Origin: Butyricicoccus sp.
GTDB taxonomy: Bacteria; Bacillota; Clostridia; Oscillospirales; Butyricicoccaceae
Assembly: GCA_031293105.1 (NCBI GenBank)
Contig: JAUMSA010000235.1
Span: 1 to 9,968, forward strand
Length of the DNA: 9,968 nucleotides
Reading direction: 5' to 3'
Every line of letters begins with the position of its first letter. The stretch's first letter is position 1. Under the pieces are notes generated by a model. The model was not told the origin of the DNA. It did no database searches and worked only from the letters and a program-made list of their open reading frames with translations. Both the position numbers and the translations under genes were made by a program. Positions 1-6,246 of this stretch are shown here, piece by piece.

Positions 1-2
1 CC

Positions 3-272
3 AAAAGTGTATGTGATCCTTCCAACGGCCCGATGGTTCGCCAGCGTGCCCGGCGGGAAGCTCGCCAGAAGGCAGCGGCCATACGAACCGATGCGGTGCA
101 GCAGCTTCGTACCCTTTTGCAGGAATCAGGAGCTTACCCTACCGTTCAACAGGCCGTTTTGGCTCAACTGAATCGGTTGGAACAGTCCGAAATCCTTGCG
201 GCCGAAGGAGGTGTGGCACCCGATGGACAACAAAGCATGCACTCGAAACACAACCATCAAGGTACAGCTTGA
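3..272 (+). CDS. 3' end of an unidentified upstream gene (partial)
   Basis: This frame is open from the left edge of the window to a TGA at 270-272, so it is probably the C-terminal part of a gene that begins outside. The first internal ATG (position 33) has no ribosome binding site, which argues against a start there. The visible protein is rich in Arg, Ala, Gln and Leu and looks helical, with a basic stretch (RQRARREARQK) followed by amphipathic segments such as AVQQLRTLLQE and VLAQLNRLEQ. I do not recognise the family; it is not a TnpA transposase and does not look like CsrA. It overlaps the TnpB-like gene by 50 bases, and that gene's ribosome binding site lies within its codons, which suggests co-transcription and coupled translation. 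A competing frame (frame 1) is open only to about 171. Whether this is a real gene is moderately uncertain. Confidence 0.45.
   Translation, partial: KSVCDPSNGPMVRQRARREARQKAAAIRTDAVQQLRTLLQESGAYPTVQQAVLAQLNRLEQSEILAAEGGVAPDGQQSMHSKHNHQGTA
205..213 (+). promoter_or_regulatory. Ribosome binding site of the TnpB-like gene
   Basis: AAGGAGGTG is a near-perfect Shine-Dalgarno sequence ending 9 bases before the ATG at 223. It fixes the start at 223 rather than at the in-frame TTG at 196, which lies upstream of it. Confidence 0.8.
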
Positions 273-1386
273 CCCGACTCCGGTACAGGCCGCGTTTTTT
301 GAAAAAACTTTCGCGTGCTGCCGTTACCTCTGGAATCAAATGCTCAGCGATCAAATGCGGTGCTACAACGAAACCAATACGCACTGTATTCCGACGCCGA
401 CCAAATATAAGGCCAGTGCACCCTTTCTAAAAGAGGCCGATAGCAGTGCCTTGGTTGCCGTGCATCAAAACCTGCGCATAGCGTTTCAGAGATTTTTCAA
501 AAACCCCTCGTGTAACCATCATCCGGTCTTTAAAAGCAAAAAGAGATGCAAAAACAGCTATACCACGTACTGTCAAACGTATCGTTCGGGAAACGGTGCA
601 AGCATGTATTTGACAGACCATGGCATCCGGCTTCCCAAAGTCGGCATCGTCAAAGCCCGATTGCATCGCAAACCGCTGCACTGGTGGACACTGAAGACCG
701 CAACCGTGAGCAAGACGCCGTCCGGCAAGTATCATTGTTCGCTGGTATTTGCCTATACCGAGCGACCGCCCCAAGCGGTACAACCAACCCAGGAAACCAC
801 CTTGGGACTGAATTTCTCCCTGTCCCATTTTTATATCGACAGCAATGGCCACGCCGCCAACCCGCCGCACTGGCTGGCACAGTCGCAGGATAAACTGCGG
901 CGGATGCAGCAGCGGCTTGCACGGATGCAGTGCGGCTCCAAAAATTACGAGCAGCAACTGCGCAAAATCGAGCGCCTGTACGAGCACATTGCCAATCAGA
1001 GAAAGGACTTCATCCACAAAGAGAGCAGGCGGATAGCCAACGCCTGGGACGCTGTGTGCGTGAAGGACACCAATCTGATGGAAATGTCGCAAGTCATCCG
1101 GCTCGGGAATGTGCTGGACGCGGGCTATGGACGCTTCCGCCTTTGTTTGCAATACAAACTGGAGCGTCTGGGCAAGCCGTACATCGTGGTAGACAAGTAT
1201 TTCCCTTCCGCGAAAACCTGTCACCACTGCGGCAGTGTATACGATGCGCTTGCGCCGCTCACCAAACGCTGGGTTTGCCCGGTGTGCGGCGCCGTGCTCA
1301 ACCGCGCGAAAAATGCAGCCCAAAACCTGCGCGACCAGGGCCTTGCACAATATCAAGATGCACAGAGACAGCGCGTTTCCGCCTGA
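223..1386 (+). CDS. Nuclease-dead TnpB-family protein (TldR-like RNA-guided repressor candidate)
   Basis: A 387-residue protein with full-length TnpB architecture: N-terminal WED/REC part (about 10-190), RuvC core and a zinc finger (about 190-375). Family landmarks are clear: SKTPSGKY, the helical bridge ending in IANQRKDFIHK, and CHHC...CPVC (Cys333, 336, 352, 355). All three RuvC catalytic acids are changed. The VGID motif reads LGLN (Asn197), the IED motif reads VKD (Lys281), and the DRDxNAA motif reads NRAKNAA (Ala362). Cleavage is therefore not expected, while RNA and DNA binding may persist, as in the described TldR repressors. There is no frameshift or stop, no TnpA partner and no recognised transposon end, so the gene looks kept rather than decaying. 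It lies just upstream of a candidate guide RNA and a flagellin gene. The alternative is a recently inactivated IS605-type TnpB. The family call is very secure; the repressor role is inferred. Confidence 0.93.
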   Translation: MDNKACTRNTTIKVQLDPTPVQAAFFEKTFACCRYLWNQMLSDQMRCYNETNTHCIPTPTKYKASAPFLKEADSSALVAVHQNLRIAFQRFFKNPSCNHHPVFKSKKRCKNSYTTYCQTYRSGNGASMYLTDHGIRLPKVGIVKARLHRKPLHWWTLKTATVSKTPSGKYHCSLVFAYTERPPQAVQPTQETTLGLNFSLSHFYIDSNGHAANPPHWLAQSQDKLRRMQQRLARMQCGSKNYEQQLRKIERLYEHIANQRKDFIHKESRRIANAWDAVCVKDTNLMEMSQVIRLGNVLDAGYGRFRLCLQYKLERLGKPYIVVDKYFPSAKTCHHCGSVYDALAPLTKRWVCPVCGAVLNRAKNAAQNLRDQGLAQYQDAQRQRVSA

Positions 1387-1399
1387 CTCTTGCCATATA

Positions 1400-1610
1400 T
1401 GACCGGTCGGGACACCGGCGTACGCCCATAACACAAAGCGTGGAGGCGCTGATCGGATCGAAAGAAGGTTTTCTTTCGACGCGATTCGCGTTTCCGCTCA
1501 GATGTGAAGTGGGAAGAAAAGACGGCAACCCCCTGCATCGTCAGGGGCGAGCCCGAAGCCCGGCTTGCCGGGTAGTCCCCGAGAATCCAACATTACATTT
1601 GTTTTCACCC
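1400..1610 (+). ncRNA. Candidate omega/guide RNA of the dead TnpB
   Basis: TnpB omega RNAs lie at and beyond the 3' end of the tnpB gene, with the guide at their 3' end. This gene-free stretch in that position is rich in stems. They are CCGGT/ACCGG (1403-1407 with 1414-1418), a perfect 9-bp stem TCGAAAGAA/TTCTTTCGA with a GGTT loop (1458-1479), CCCCTG/CAGGGG (1530-1535 with 1542-1547), and CCCGG/CCGGG (1559-1563 with 1568-1572). GGGG at 1544-1547 can instead pair with CCCC at 1577-1580 and enclose the last hairpin, giving a possible switch or pseudoknot-like fold. The scaffold would end near GAGAATCCAAC (1581-1591). The ends are estimates, and the 5' end may lie inside the coding region. No similarity search could be run. 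Confidence 0.6.
1592..1607 (+). other. Candidate guide segment of the omega RNA
   Basis: If the scaffold ends at 1591, the guide would begin with ATTACATTTGTTTTCA. It is AT-rich against a GC-rich scaffold, as expected for a guide aimed at a promoter. I looked for matches to its first bases on both strands of the window and saw only 6-7 base coincidences (for example ATTACAT at about 7983, inside a gene). Any target is thus outside the window. A short stem, CCCG/CGGG (1608-1611 with 1617-1620), follows directly. Confidence 0.35.
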
Positions 1611-1670
1611 GACCGACGGGCCGGTTGAAATAGAGTTCATGCGTCTGATGGCTTCGGGCAGTTCGGCCGA

Positions 1671-1681
1671 ATGTCCGACAT
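1671..1681 (+). repeat. Palindrome upstream of flagellin
   Basis: ATGTC-C-GACAT is an inverted repeat with a one-base centre, 79 bases before the flagellin start. It could be a protein-binding site. It directly follows GCCGAATG (1666-1673), the closest match in this leader to a sigma-D (motility sigma) -10 element. No convincing TAAA -35 lies 15-16 bases upstream of that (TGAT at 1646-1649 is the best), so the flagellin promoter is not confidently located. Confidence 0.35.
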
Positions 1682-1706
1682 CCAGCGACGCTCCACGACC
1701 TGTGCT

Positions 1707-1751
1707 GGGGTAAATTGGATGGCCCCGTCACATTAATCAGATTTAGGAGGA
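1707..1751 (+). promoter_or_regulatory. Flagellin leader with two GGA sites, possible CsrA-binding sites
   Basis: GGGG (1707-1710) can pair with CCCC (1723-1726), leaving ATTGGATGG in or near the loop (GGA at 1717-1719). A second site is the Shine-Dalgarno AGGAGGA (1745-1751), 8 bases before the ATG. In Bacillus subtilis, CsrA blocks hag translation by binding one upstream site and one site over the Shine-Dalgarno; this leader has the same layout. The CsrA role is inferred, because csrA is not in the window. The Shine-Dalgarno itself is certain and sets the start at 1760 instead of the in-frame TTG at 1715. Confidence 0.45.
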
Positions 1752-1759
1752 ACCTAATT

Positions 1760-3565
1760 ATGCGTATTCAACACAACATTATGGCGATGAACGCCTATCG
1801 CAACTACACCAACAATACTTCGGCTCTGTCCAAGAACCTGGAGAAGCTGTCTTCCGGTTACAAGATCAACCGCGCGGGCGACGACGCAGCGGGCCTTGCG
1901 ATTTCCGAAAAGATGCGCGCCCAGATCACCGGCCTGGACAAGGCGCAGGACAACGCGAAGGACGGCATTTCGCTCGTGCAGACCGCTGAAGGCGCACTGA
2001 CCGAAGTCCATGACATGCTCAACCGTATGGTAGAGCTGGCTACCCAGTCTGCAAACGGCACCTACGACAACGAGACCGACCGCGCTAACCTGCAGAAGGA
2101 AGTTGCCCAGCTGCAGAGTGAAATCGACCGCATTGCTGATTCCGCAAACTTTAACGGTATCAAGCTACTGGACGGCTCGCTGAGCGATGGCGGCATGGTG
2201 GGCGGCACTGCTGGTGCTGCCGGTGCAGTGTCGCTGGAGACTGAGCTGAACGGTGCGGAACTGGCGATTAAGGACGTAGCCGCCACCAAGGGCAGCTATG
2301 CAAGCAGCGCCTTTACTGATAGCCAGATTGGCAATGGCGAGACCATGGAACTCACCATCAGCCTGAACAATGGCAAGAATATTACCGTTTCCCTGACTGC
2401 GCAGGACAACACAGACGGCACTGCTGGTGGCAAGCTGGTTGGCAAGGACGGTACAGTGTATGCCAACTATGCCGCTACCGGGGCTCCAACCAAAGAAGAA
2501 CTCGGTAAGGCGATGACCGCCGCCTTGAAGGACAGCGCCATTGCTGACGATTTCAAGGTAGTGGATGATGGTGACGGTTCCTTCACCTTGAACAACAAGG
2601 TAGCGGGCGCTGATGCTCCGCAGGTGCTGAAGGACTTCAATGTCACCATTAAAAATGCAGATGGAACACTGAAGGCTAGCGGTGAGACCACAAACGCAGT
2701 AACTGCTACCAAGGGTGAAGACGCTTATCAGACCATCGACGCCGATCAGTTGACCGAGTATGACGGCACCGATAATACCGTTCTGACCATCAACGGCAAG
2801 AAGTTTGCTATTTTGGTACAGCATGGTGACGCTGCCACCGACAAGCTGATGAAGCAGGCCCAGGATAATGGCCTGGAACTCATCATGGTAGCGGATAAGA
2901 CTGCTGTCAAGGATACCGCTGCGGATGGCAATCTGCATCTGAATGCGTATGATACGACAAATACCACTTCGGGCGCAAATAAAACTGAAGAACAGGCTGC
3001 TGCCAAGGCTCAGGGTGATACCATCGCCACCGCTCTGGGCAAGGCTCTGGGCTATAATGTTACCTTTGTGGAAGCATCCGATTCCGATACCGATGGTACC
3101 AACGATGTAAAGGCCCTCTTTGCGTTTAAGAAGGATACCACCATTGATCCCGGCTCTCAGACCGGCAAGGGCCTGACCCTGCAGATTGGCGATACTTCGG
3201 ATGATTACAACCAGCTGACCGTATCCGTTCAGGATATGCACACCAAGGCGCTGGGCATCGATGGCATCGACATCGGTACGCAGGACGGCGCGCAGGCTGC
3301 TGTTGACGTAATCAAGCAGGCCATCAACACGGTTTCGTCTGTCCGCGGCGATCTGGGCGCAACCCAGAACCGTCTCGACCACACTATCAACAACCTGTCG
3401 GTCATGCAGGAGAACATTCAGGATGCTGAATCCTCCATCCGTGATACCGACGTAGCCGATGAGATGATGGCTTATACCAAGAACAACATCCTCATCCAGT
3501 CTGCTCAGGCAATGCTGGCGCAGGCAAACCAGGTTCCGCAGGGCGTTCTGCAGCTCCTGCAATAA
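1760..3565 (+). CDS. Flagellin with a large variable central domain
   Basis: A 601-residue structural subunit of the flagellar filament, exported by the flagellar type III system (no signal peptide, as expected). The N-terminal D0/D1 part (about 1-140) begins MRIQHNIMAMNAYRN and holds LEKLSSGYKINRAGDDAAGL. The C-terminal D1/D0 part (about 471-601) holds SVRGDLGATQNRLDHTI and ends in NQVPQGVLQLLQ. Between them about 330 residues rich in Asp, Thr, Gly and Lys form the surface-exposed variable domain. Typical Firmicutes flagellins of 270-300 residues lack most of this. The AGGAGGA site 8 bases upstream fixes the start. It stands alone, without other flagellar genes, between the dead-TnpB/guide RNA unit and a strong terminator. 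It could be the main flagellin (hag/fliC) or an accessory copy; the window cannot decide. The family call is near certain. Confidence 0.97.
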   Translation: MRIQHNIMAMNAYRNYTNNTSALSKNLEKLSSGYKINRAGDDAAGLAISEKMRAQITGLDKAQDNAKDGISLVQTAEGALTEVHDMLNRMVELATQSANGTYDNETDRANLQKEVAQLQSEIDRIADSANFNGIKLLDGSLSDGGMVGGTAGAAGAVSLETELNGAELAIKDVAATKGSYASSAFTDSQIGNGETMELTISLNNGKNITVSLTAQDNTDGTAGGKLVGKDGTVYANYAATGAPTKEELGKAMTAALKDSAIADDFKVVDDGDGSFTLNNKVAGADAPQVLKDFNVTIKNADGTLKASGETTNAVTATKGEDAYQTIDADQLTEYDGTDNTVLTINGKKFAILVQHGDAATDKLMKQAQDNGLELIMVADKTAVKDTAADGNLHLNAYDTTNTTSGANKTEEQAAAKAQGDTIATALGKALGYNVTFVEASDSDTDGTNDVKALFAFKKDTTIDPGSQTGKGLTLQIGDTSDDYNQLTVSVQDMHTKALGIDGIDIGTQDGAQAAVDVIKQAINTVSSVRGDLGATQNRLDHTINNLSVMQENIQDAESSIRDTDVADEMMAYTKNNILIQSAQAMLAQANQVPQGVLQLLQ

Positions 3566-3597
3566 GATTTCAGACCATTCTCATAACTACCATCCCC

Positions 3598-3632
3598 AAA
3601 GCGGGGCGGGCATTTTGCCCGCCCCGCTTTTT
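3598..3632 (+). terminator. Intrinsic terminator of flagellin
   Basis: A perfect 15-bp stem (3598-3612 with 3616-3630, core GCGGGGCGGGC/GCCCGCCCCGC) with a TTT loop is followed by a T-rich run. It lies 32 bases after the flagellin stop. Confidence 0.95.
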
Positions 3633-3846
3633 GTTGCACGCATGTTGAAATCAGAACCCCCTTCGTACTTCGCATGCATCTCCTTCCATGCTGACAAGCG
3701 TGCAGGGTTTTCACTTTCTTTTCTGCAAGTCTACCGCAGTACCGTCAGCCTGTCCGGTTCCTCTATCCAAATAGCCGCTGTCGTAACATATGGGATTCAA
3801 GACATATTTCGAGCTTTTTTGTCTGTAATCCTGATAGACTCTCGGT

Positions 3847-3917
3847 GAATATTGGACGTAAATTTACAGGATATTCTCCATATTTCGATGTGTGAAAAAT
3901 CACAGAAAATGTGAAAA
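3847..3917 (+). promoter_or_regulatory. Inverted and direct repeats, likely regulator-binding sites of the PTS operon
   Basis: GAATAT (3847-3852) and ATATTC (3871-3876) flank the perfect palindrome GTAAATTTAC (3858-3867), almost on the same centre. Next comes TGTGA-AAAA-TCACA (3891-3904), a perfect inverted repeat, and TGTGAAAA occurs again at 3910-3917. The cluster ends about 43 bases upstream of the proposed -35, where an activator would bind. The RpiR-type regulators encoded downstream are the natural candidates (MalR of B. subtilis, the same family, activates its mal operon). TGTGA/TCACA resembles a CRP/FNR site but has 4 rather than 6 bases between the arms. Confidence 0.45.
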
Positions 3918-3959
3918 TCTATCAATTGGAATGCCCTCTCCCCAAAGGGCGCACAAACA

Positions 3960-3988
3960 TTGCAACACGGTCTAAAAACTGGTATTCT
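3960..3988 (+). promoter_or_regulatory. Sigma-A-type promoter of the PTS operon
   Basis: TTGCAA (3960-3965), a 17-base spacer and TATTCT (3983-3988) match the -35 and -10 consensus at 4 of 6 positions each. A modest promoter fits an operon that needs an activator. Transcription would start near 3995, leaving a leader of about 110 bases. Confidence 0.5.
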
Positions 3989-4106
3989 GTCCTCAGAAAG
4001 AACAGCCGGCTAACAGAAAACCGAGGAAAGGGTGTGAAACCAAACACGGTATCCAGAATCTTCGAAGGATAAAAAATCTGATGAGAAAAGGGTGAAGCAA
4101 TACGCT

Positions 4107-5702
4107 ATGATGCAAAAAATTCAAAAGTTTGGCGGCGCGATGTTTACTCCTGTTTTGTTGTTCGCGTTTGCGGGCATCGTGGTCGGCGTGGGCACGCTGT
4201 TCACGACCGAAGCGATCATGGGGGATTTAGCAAAGCCGGACCATCTGTTTTATCAGTGCTGGAATGTCATCCTGCAAGGCGGTTGGACGGTATTCAATCA
4301 GCTTCCACTGCTGTTTGCGGTGTCTCTGCCCATCGGCATGGCCAAAAAGCAGAACGCACGCTGCTGCATGGAAGCGTTAGTCTTGTACTTAACCTTCCAC
4401 TACTTCCTGAGCACCATGCTTTCCCAGTGGGGTCCCGCCTTTGGTGTGGATTTTTCGGCCGATGTGGGCGGCACCAGCGGCTTGGCGATGATCGCCAACA
4501 TCAAGACCCTGGACATGGGCATGATCGGGGCTTTGGCCATCTCGGGCATCGTCATCTGGCTGCATAATAAATTCTATGACACTGAGCTACCCGACTGGCT
4601 GGGTTCGTTCAACGGCTCCACGTTTGTATTTATGGTCGGCTTCTTTGTCATGATTCCGGTCGCGCTGCTTTCAGCACTCATCTGGCCCAAAATTCAGCTT
4701 GGCATGTTTGCCTTCCAGGGCTTTGTCAAGGGCGCGGGCGCGCTCGGCGTGTGGGTATTCGTTCTGCTCGAGCGCCTGCTCATCCCGTTTGGCCTGCACC
4801 ATATTCTCTATTCTCCGTTCTATTACGACAACGCCGTTGTCCCCGGCGGCCTGTACGCCTACTGGGCAACCAAGCTGCCTGAATTGGCCGCTTCCACCGC
4901 GTCGCTCAAGTCGCTCGTACCCGAAGCTGGCTTTACAGCAACTGGCTTCTCCAAGGTCTTCGGCTGCCCTGGTATCGCGCTGGCCTTCTATGCTACCGCC
5001 CGGCCGGAGAAGAAAAAGAAGGTCATGACGCTGCTCATTCCGATTACGCTGACTGCAATCTTCTGCGGCGTAACCGAACCGATCGAATTTACTTTCCTGT
5101 TCATTGCGCCGCCGCTGTTCGTTGTGCACTGTATTCTTGCCGCAACGCTTTCAACGGTCATGTATCTGGCCGGTATCGTCGGCATCCACTCGGGCGGTGC
5201 GATTGAAATGGCTTCGCTCAACTGGATTCCCCTCATGGCCAACCACTGGCAGCAGTATCTGCTGATGCTGGTCATCGGCCTGGTATTTACCGCAATCTGG
5301 TTTGTCGTATTCCGCTTCCTGATCGTGAAATTCGACTTTAAAACCCCGGGCCGTGAGGTGGACACTGAGGATATCAAGTTCTATTCCAAGCAGGAATACC
5401 GCGACAAGCAAGCGGCCGAAAAAACCGGAAAAGACGCACCGGCAGCCAAGGATTCCCTGGCCGAACGCATTATTGACGGTCTAGGCGGCGCAGACAACAT
5501 TGTCGACCTGACCAACTGTGCAACCCGCCTGCGCGTCAACGTCAAAGACATCAACCTCGTCAAACCCGACACCTATTTCAAATCCATCGGCACGCACGGC
5601 GCCATGGTCAAGGGCAAATCGGTACAGGTCATCATCGGCCTGTCGGTGGCCAAGGTTCGTGCGCAGGTGGAGGAACAGCTTGGCATGACCATCACCGAAT
5701 AA
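4107..5702 (+). CDS. malP: Alpha-glucoside (maltose) PTS permease, EIICB
   Basis: A 531-residue inner-membrane permease that imports and phosphorylates maltose or related alpha-glucosides. The EIIC part (about 1-430) carries family stretches such as KIQKFGGAMFTPVLLFAFAG, WTVFNQLPLLFAV, ERLLIPFGLHHILY, GVTEPIEFTFLFIAPPLF and FKTPGRE. A linker leads to the EIIB domain (about 450-531) with the phosphorylated Cys471 in LTNCATRLR. Length and order match B. subtilis MalP (GlvC). No EIIA domain is present, so phosphate must come from an EIIA-Glc encoded elsewhere. The start is chosen at 4107 because MalP proteins begin MMQKIQ. An in-frame GTG at 4092 would add five residues, and neither start has an ideally spaced Shine-Dalgarno (AAGGGTGA at 4088-4095 is the best). 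It is the first gene of an operon with a small membrane protein and a GH4 hydrolase. The exact sugar is inferred from the neighbour. Confidence 0.93.
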   Translation: MMQKIQKFGGAMFTPVLLFAFAGIVVGVGTLFTTEAIMGDLAKPDHLFYQCWNVILQGGWTVFNQLPLLFAVSLPIGMAKKQNARCCMEALVLYLTFHYFLSTMLSQWGPAFGVDFSADVGGTSGLAMIANIKTLDMGMIGALAISGIVIWLHNKFYDTELPDWLGSFNGSTFVFMVGFFVMIPVALLSALIWPKIQLGMFAFQGFVKGAGALGVWVFVLLERLLIPFGLHHILYSPFYYDNAVVPGGLYAYWATKLPELAASTASLKSLVPEAGFTATGFSKVFGCPGIALAFYATARPEKKKKVMTLLIPITLTAIFCGVTEPIEFTFLFIAPPLFVVHCILAATLSTVMYLAGIVGIHSGGAIEMASLNWIPLMANHWQQYLLMLVIGLVFTAIWFVVFRFLIVKFDFKTPGREVDTEDIKFYSKQEYRDKQAAEKTGKDAPAAKDSLAERIIDGLGGADNIVDLTNCATRLRVNVKDINLVKPDTYFKSIGTHGAMVKGKSVQVIIGLSVAKVRAQVEEQLGMTITE

Positions 5703-5719
5703 CAGAAAGGATGACCGTT

Positions 5720-6223
5720 ATGGAAAAAATCCGGCACGCATCACCGGCGGACAAACTGGACCGCTGGTTTGGGATTCTAAAAATCGTACTCTTCTGCATG
5801 CCCTTTGTCTATCTGGCCTATCTGCGCCTGGGCACCGGCGGCGCATCGCTGACCGAAGAAGGCGTTCTTGCCGGAAACCCCACCATGGCGGTCTCCTTTC
5901 TGGCGGCCATGCTCCAGCCCTATGTCGGCTGGCTGCTCATCCTCTGCCAGCGCCGTCTGGCTGACGGCCGCACGGCCTATGCGGTACTGAACCTAACCGT
6001 GCTGCTCCTTGCCGAACTGATGACCATGAACACGGTCGGCGTCATCGGTCTGGGTCTCATCGTGTGGAAGACCGTCCGCACCTATGGAGTCACACCCGGT
6101 GCGGCCTGGCGCGAAGCCGATAAAAAACGTCTGTTTTCCGAAGTGGGCGGCAGCATTTTGGTCGCCCTGCTCGCGGGACTGTGCCTGTTCGCTACCATGC
6201 GGCTGGGCGGCATGTCCCTGTAA
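5720..6223 (+). CDS. Small membrane protein of unknown function in the PTS operon
   Basis: A 167-residue protein I do not recognise. It has four or five hydrophobic segments (about 18-36, 55-77, 86-117, which may be two, and 142-161). There is no signal peptide cleavage pattern and no catalytic motif I can name. It lies between the permease stop (17 bases) and the GH4 gene (36 bases) in the same direction, with no terminator, so it is co-transcribed and probably acts at the membrane with the PTS. The start at 5720 is preferred because AAAGGATGA (5706-5714) is well spaced from it; the in-frame ATG at 5711 lies inside that site. It does not resemble EIIA, EIID or a known sugar symporter. Confidence 0.85.
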   Translation: MEKIRHASPADKLDRWFGILKIVLFCMPFVYLAYLRLGTGGASLTEEGVLAGNPTMAVSFLAAMLQPYVGWLLILCQRRLADGRTAYAVLNLTVLLLAELMTMNTVGVIGLGLIVWKTVRTYGVTPGAAWREADKKRLFSEVGGSILVALLAGLCLFATMRLGGMSL

Positions 6224-6246
6224 TCCATCAAACCACATTTTTCAAT

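Larger units (their letters stand above)
3633..4106. other. Gene-free control region between flagellin and the PTS operon
   Basis: About 470 bases with no credible gene. A short open frame (to 3848, plus strand) starts inside the terminator hairpin, has no ribosome binding site and resembles no family. The first 200 bases show nothing clear. From about 3840 the stretch becomes AT-rich and holds inverted and direct repeats, then a sigma-A-type promoter and a leader of about 110 bases before the permease gene. The leader contains the 8-bp palindrome AGCCGGCT (4004-4011). Confidence 0.7.

Noticed and set aside
427..1434. 335-residue open frame on the minus strand
   Set aside because: It is antisense to the TnpB-like gene, has no ribosome binding site and no family likeness; it is a by-product of GC-rich codon use.
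1592..1607. In-window target of the candidate guide, such as the flagellin start region (ATTA at 1782) or 7983
   Set aside because: Matches stop after 4-7 bases and lie in coding sequence, no better than chance.
930..1628. 232-residue plus-strand frame spanning the end of the TnpB-like gene and the RNA region
   Set aside because: It is a shifted frame of the TnpB-like gene with Arg/Pro/Gln-rich shadow composition; the downstream part is the structured RNA region.
1..1740. A complete IS200/IS605 insertion sequence
   Set aside because: No TnpA gene and no recognisable left-end hairpin are seen in the available sequence, and the TnpB lacks its catalytic acids.
2165..3562. 465-residue open frame on the minus strand
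   Set aside because: It is the exact antisense of flagellin; the plus strand has all flagellin signatures and a strong ribosome binding site.
3615..3848. 77-residue open frame after flagellin
   Set aside because: It begins inside the terminator hairpin, lacks a ribosome binding site and resembles no protein family.
3891..3904. CRP/FNR-type operator (TGTGA...TCACA)
   Set aside because: The arms match but the spacer is 4 rather than 6 bases. It is kept only as a generic inverted repeat in the PTS control region.
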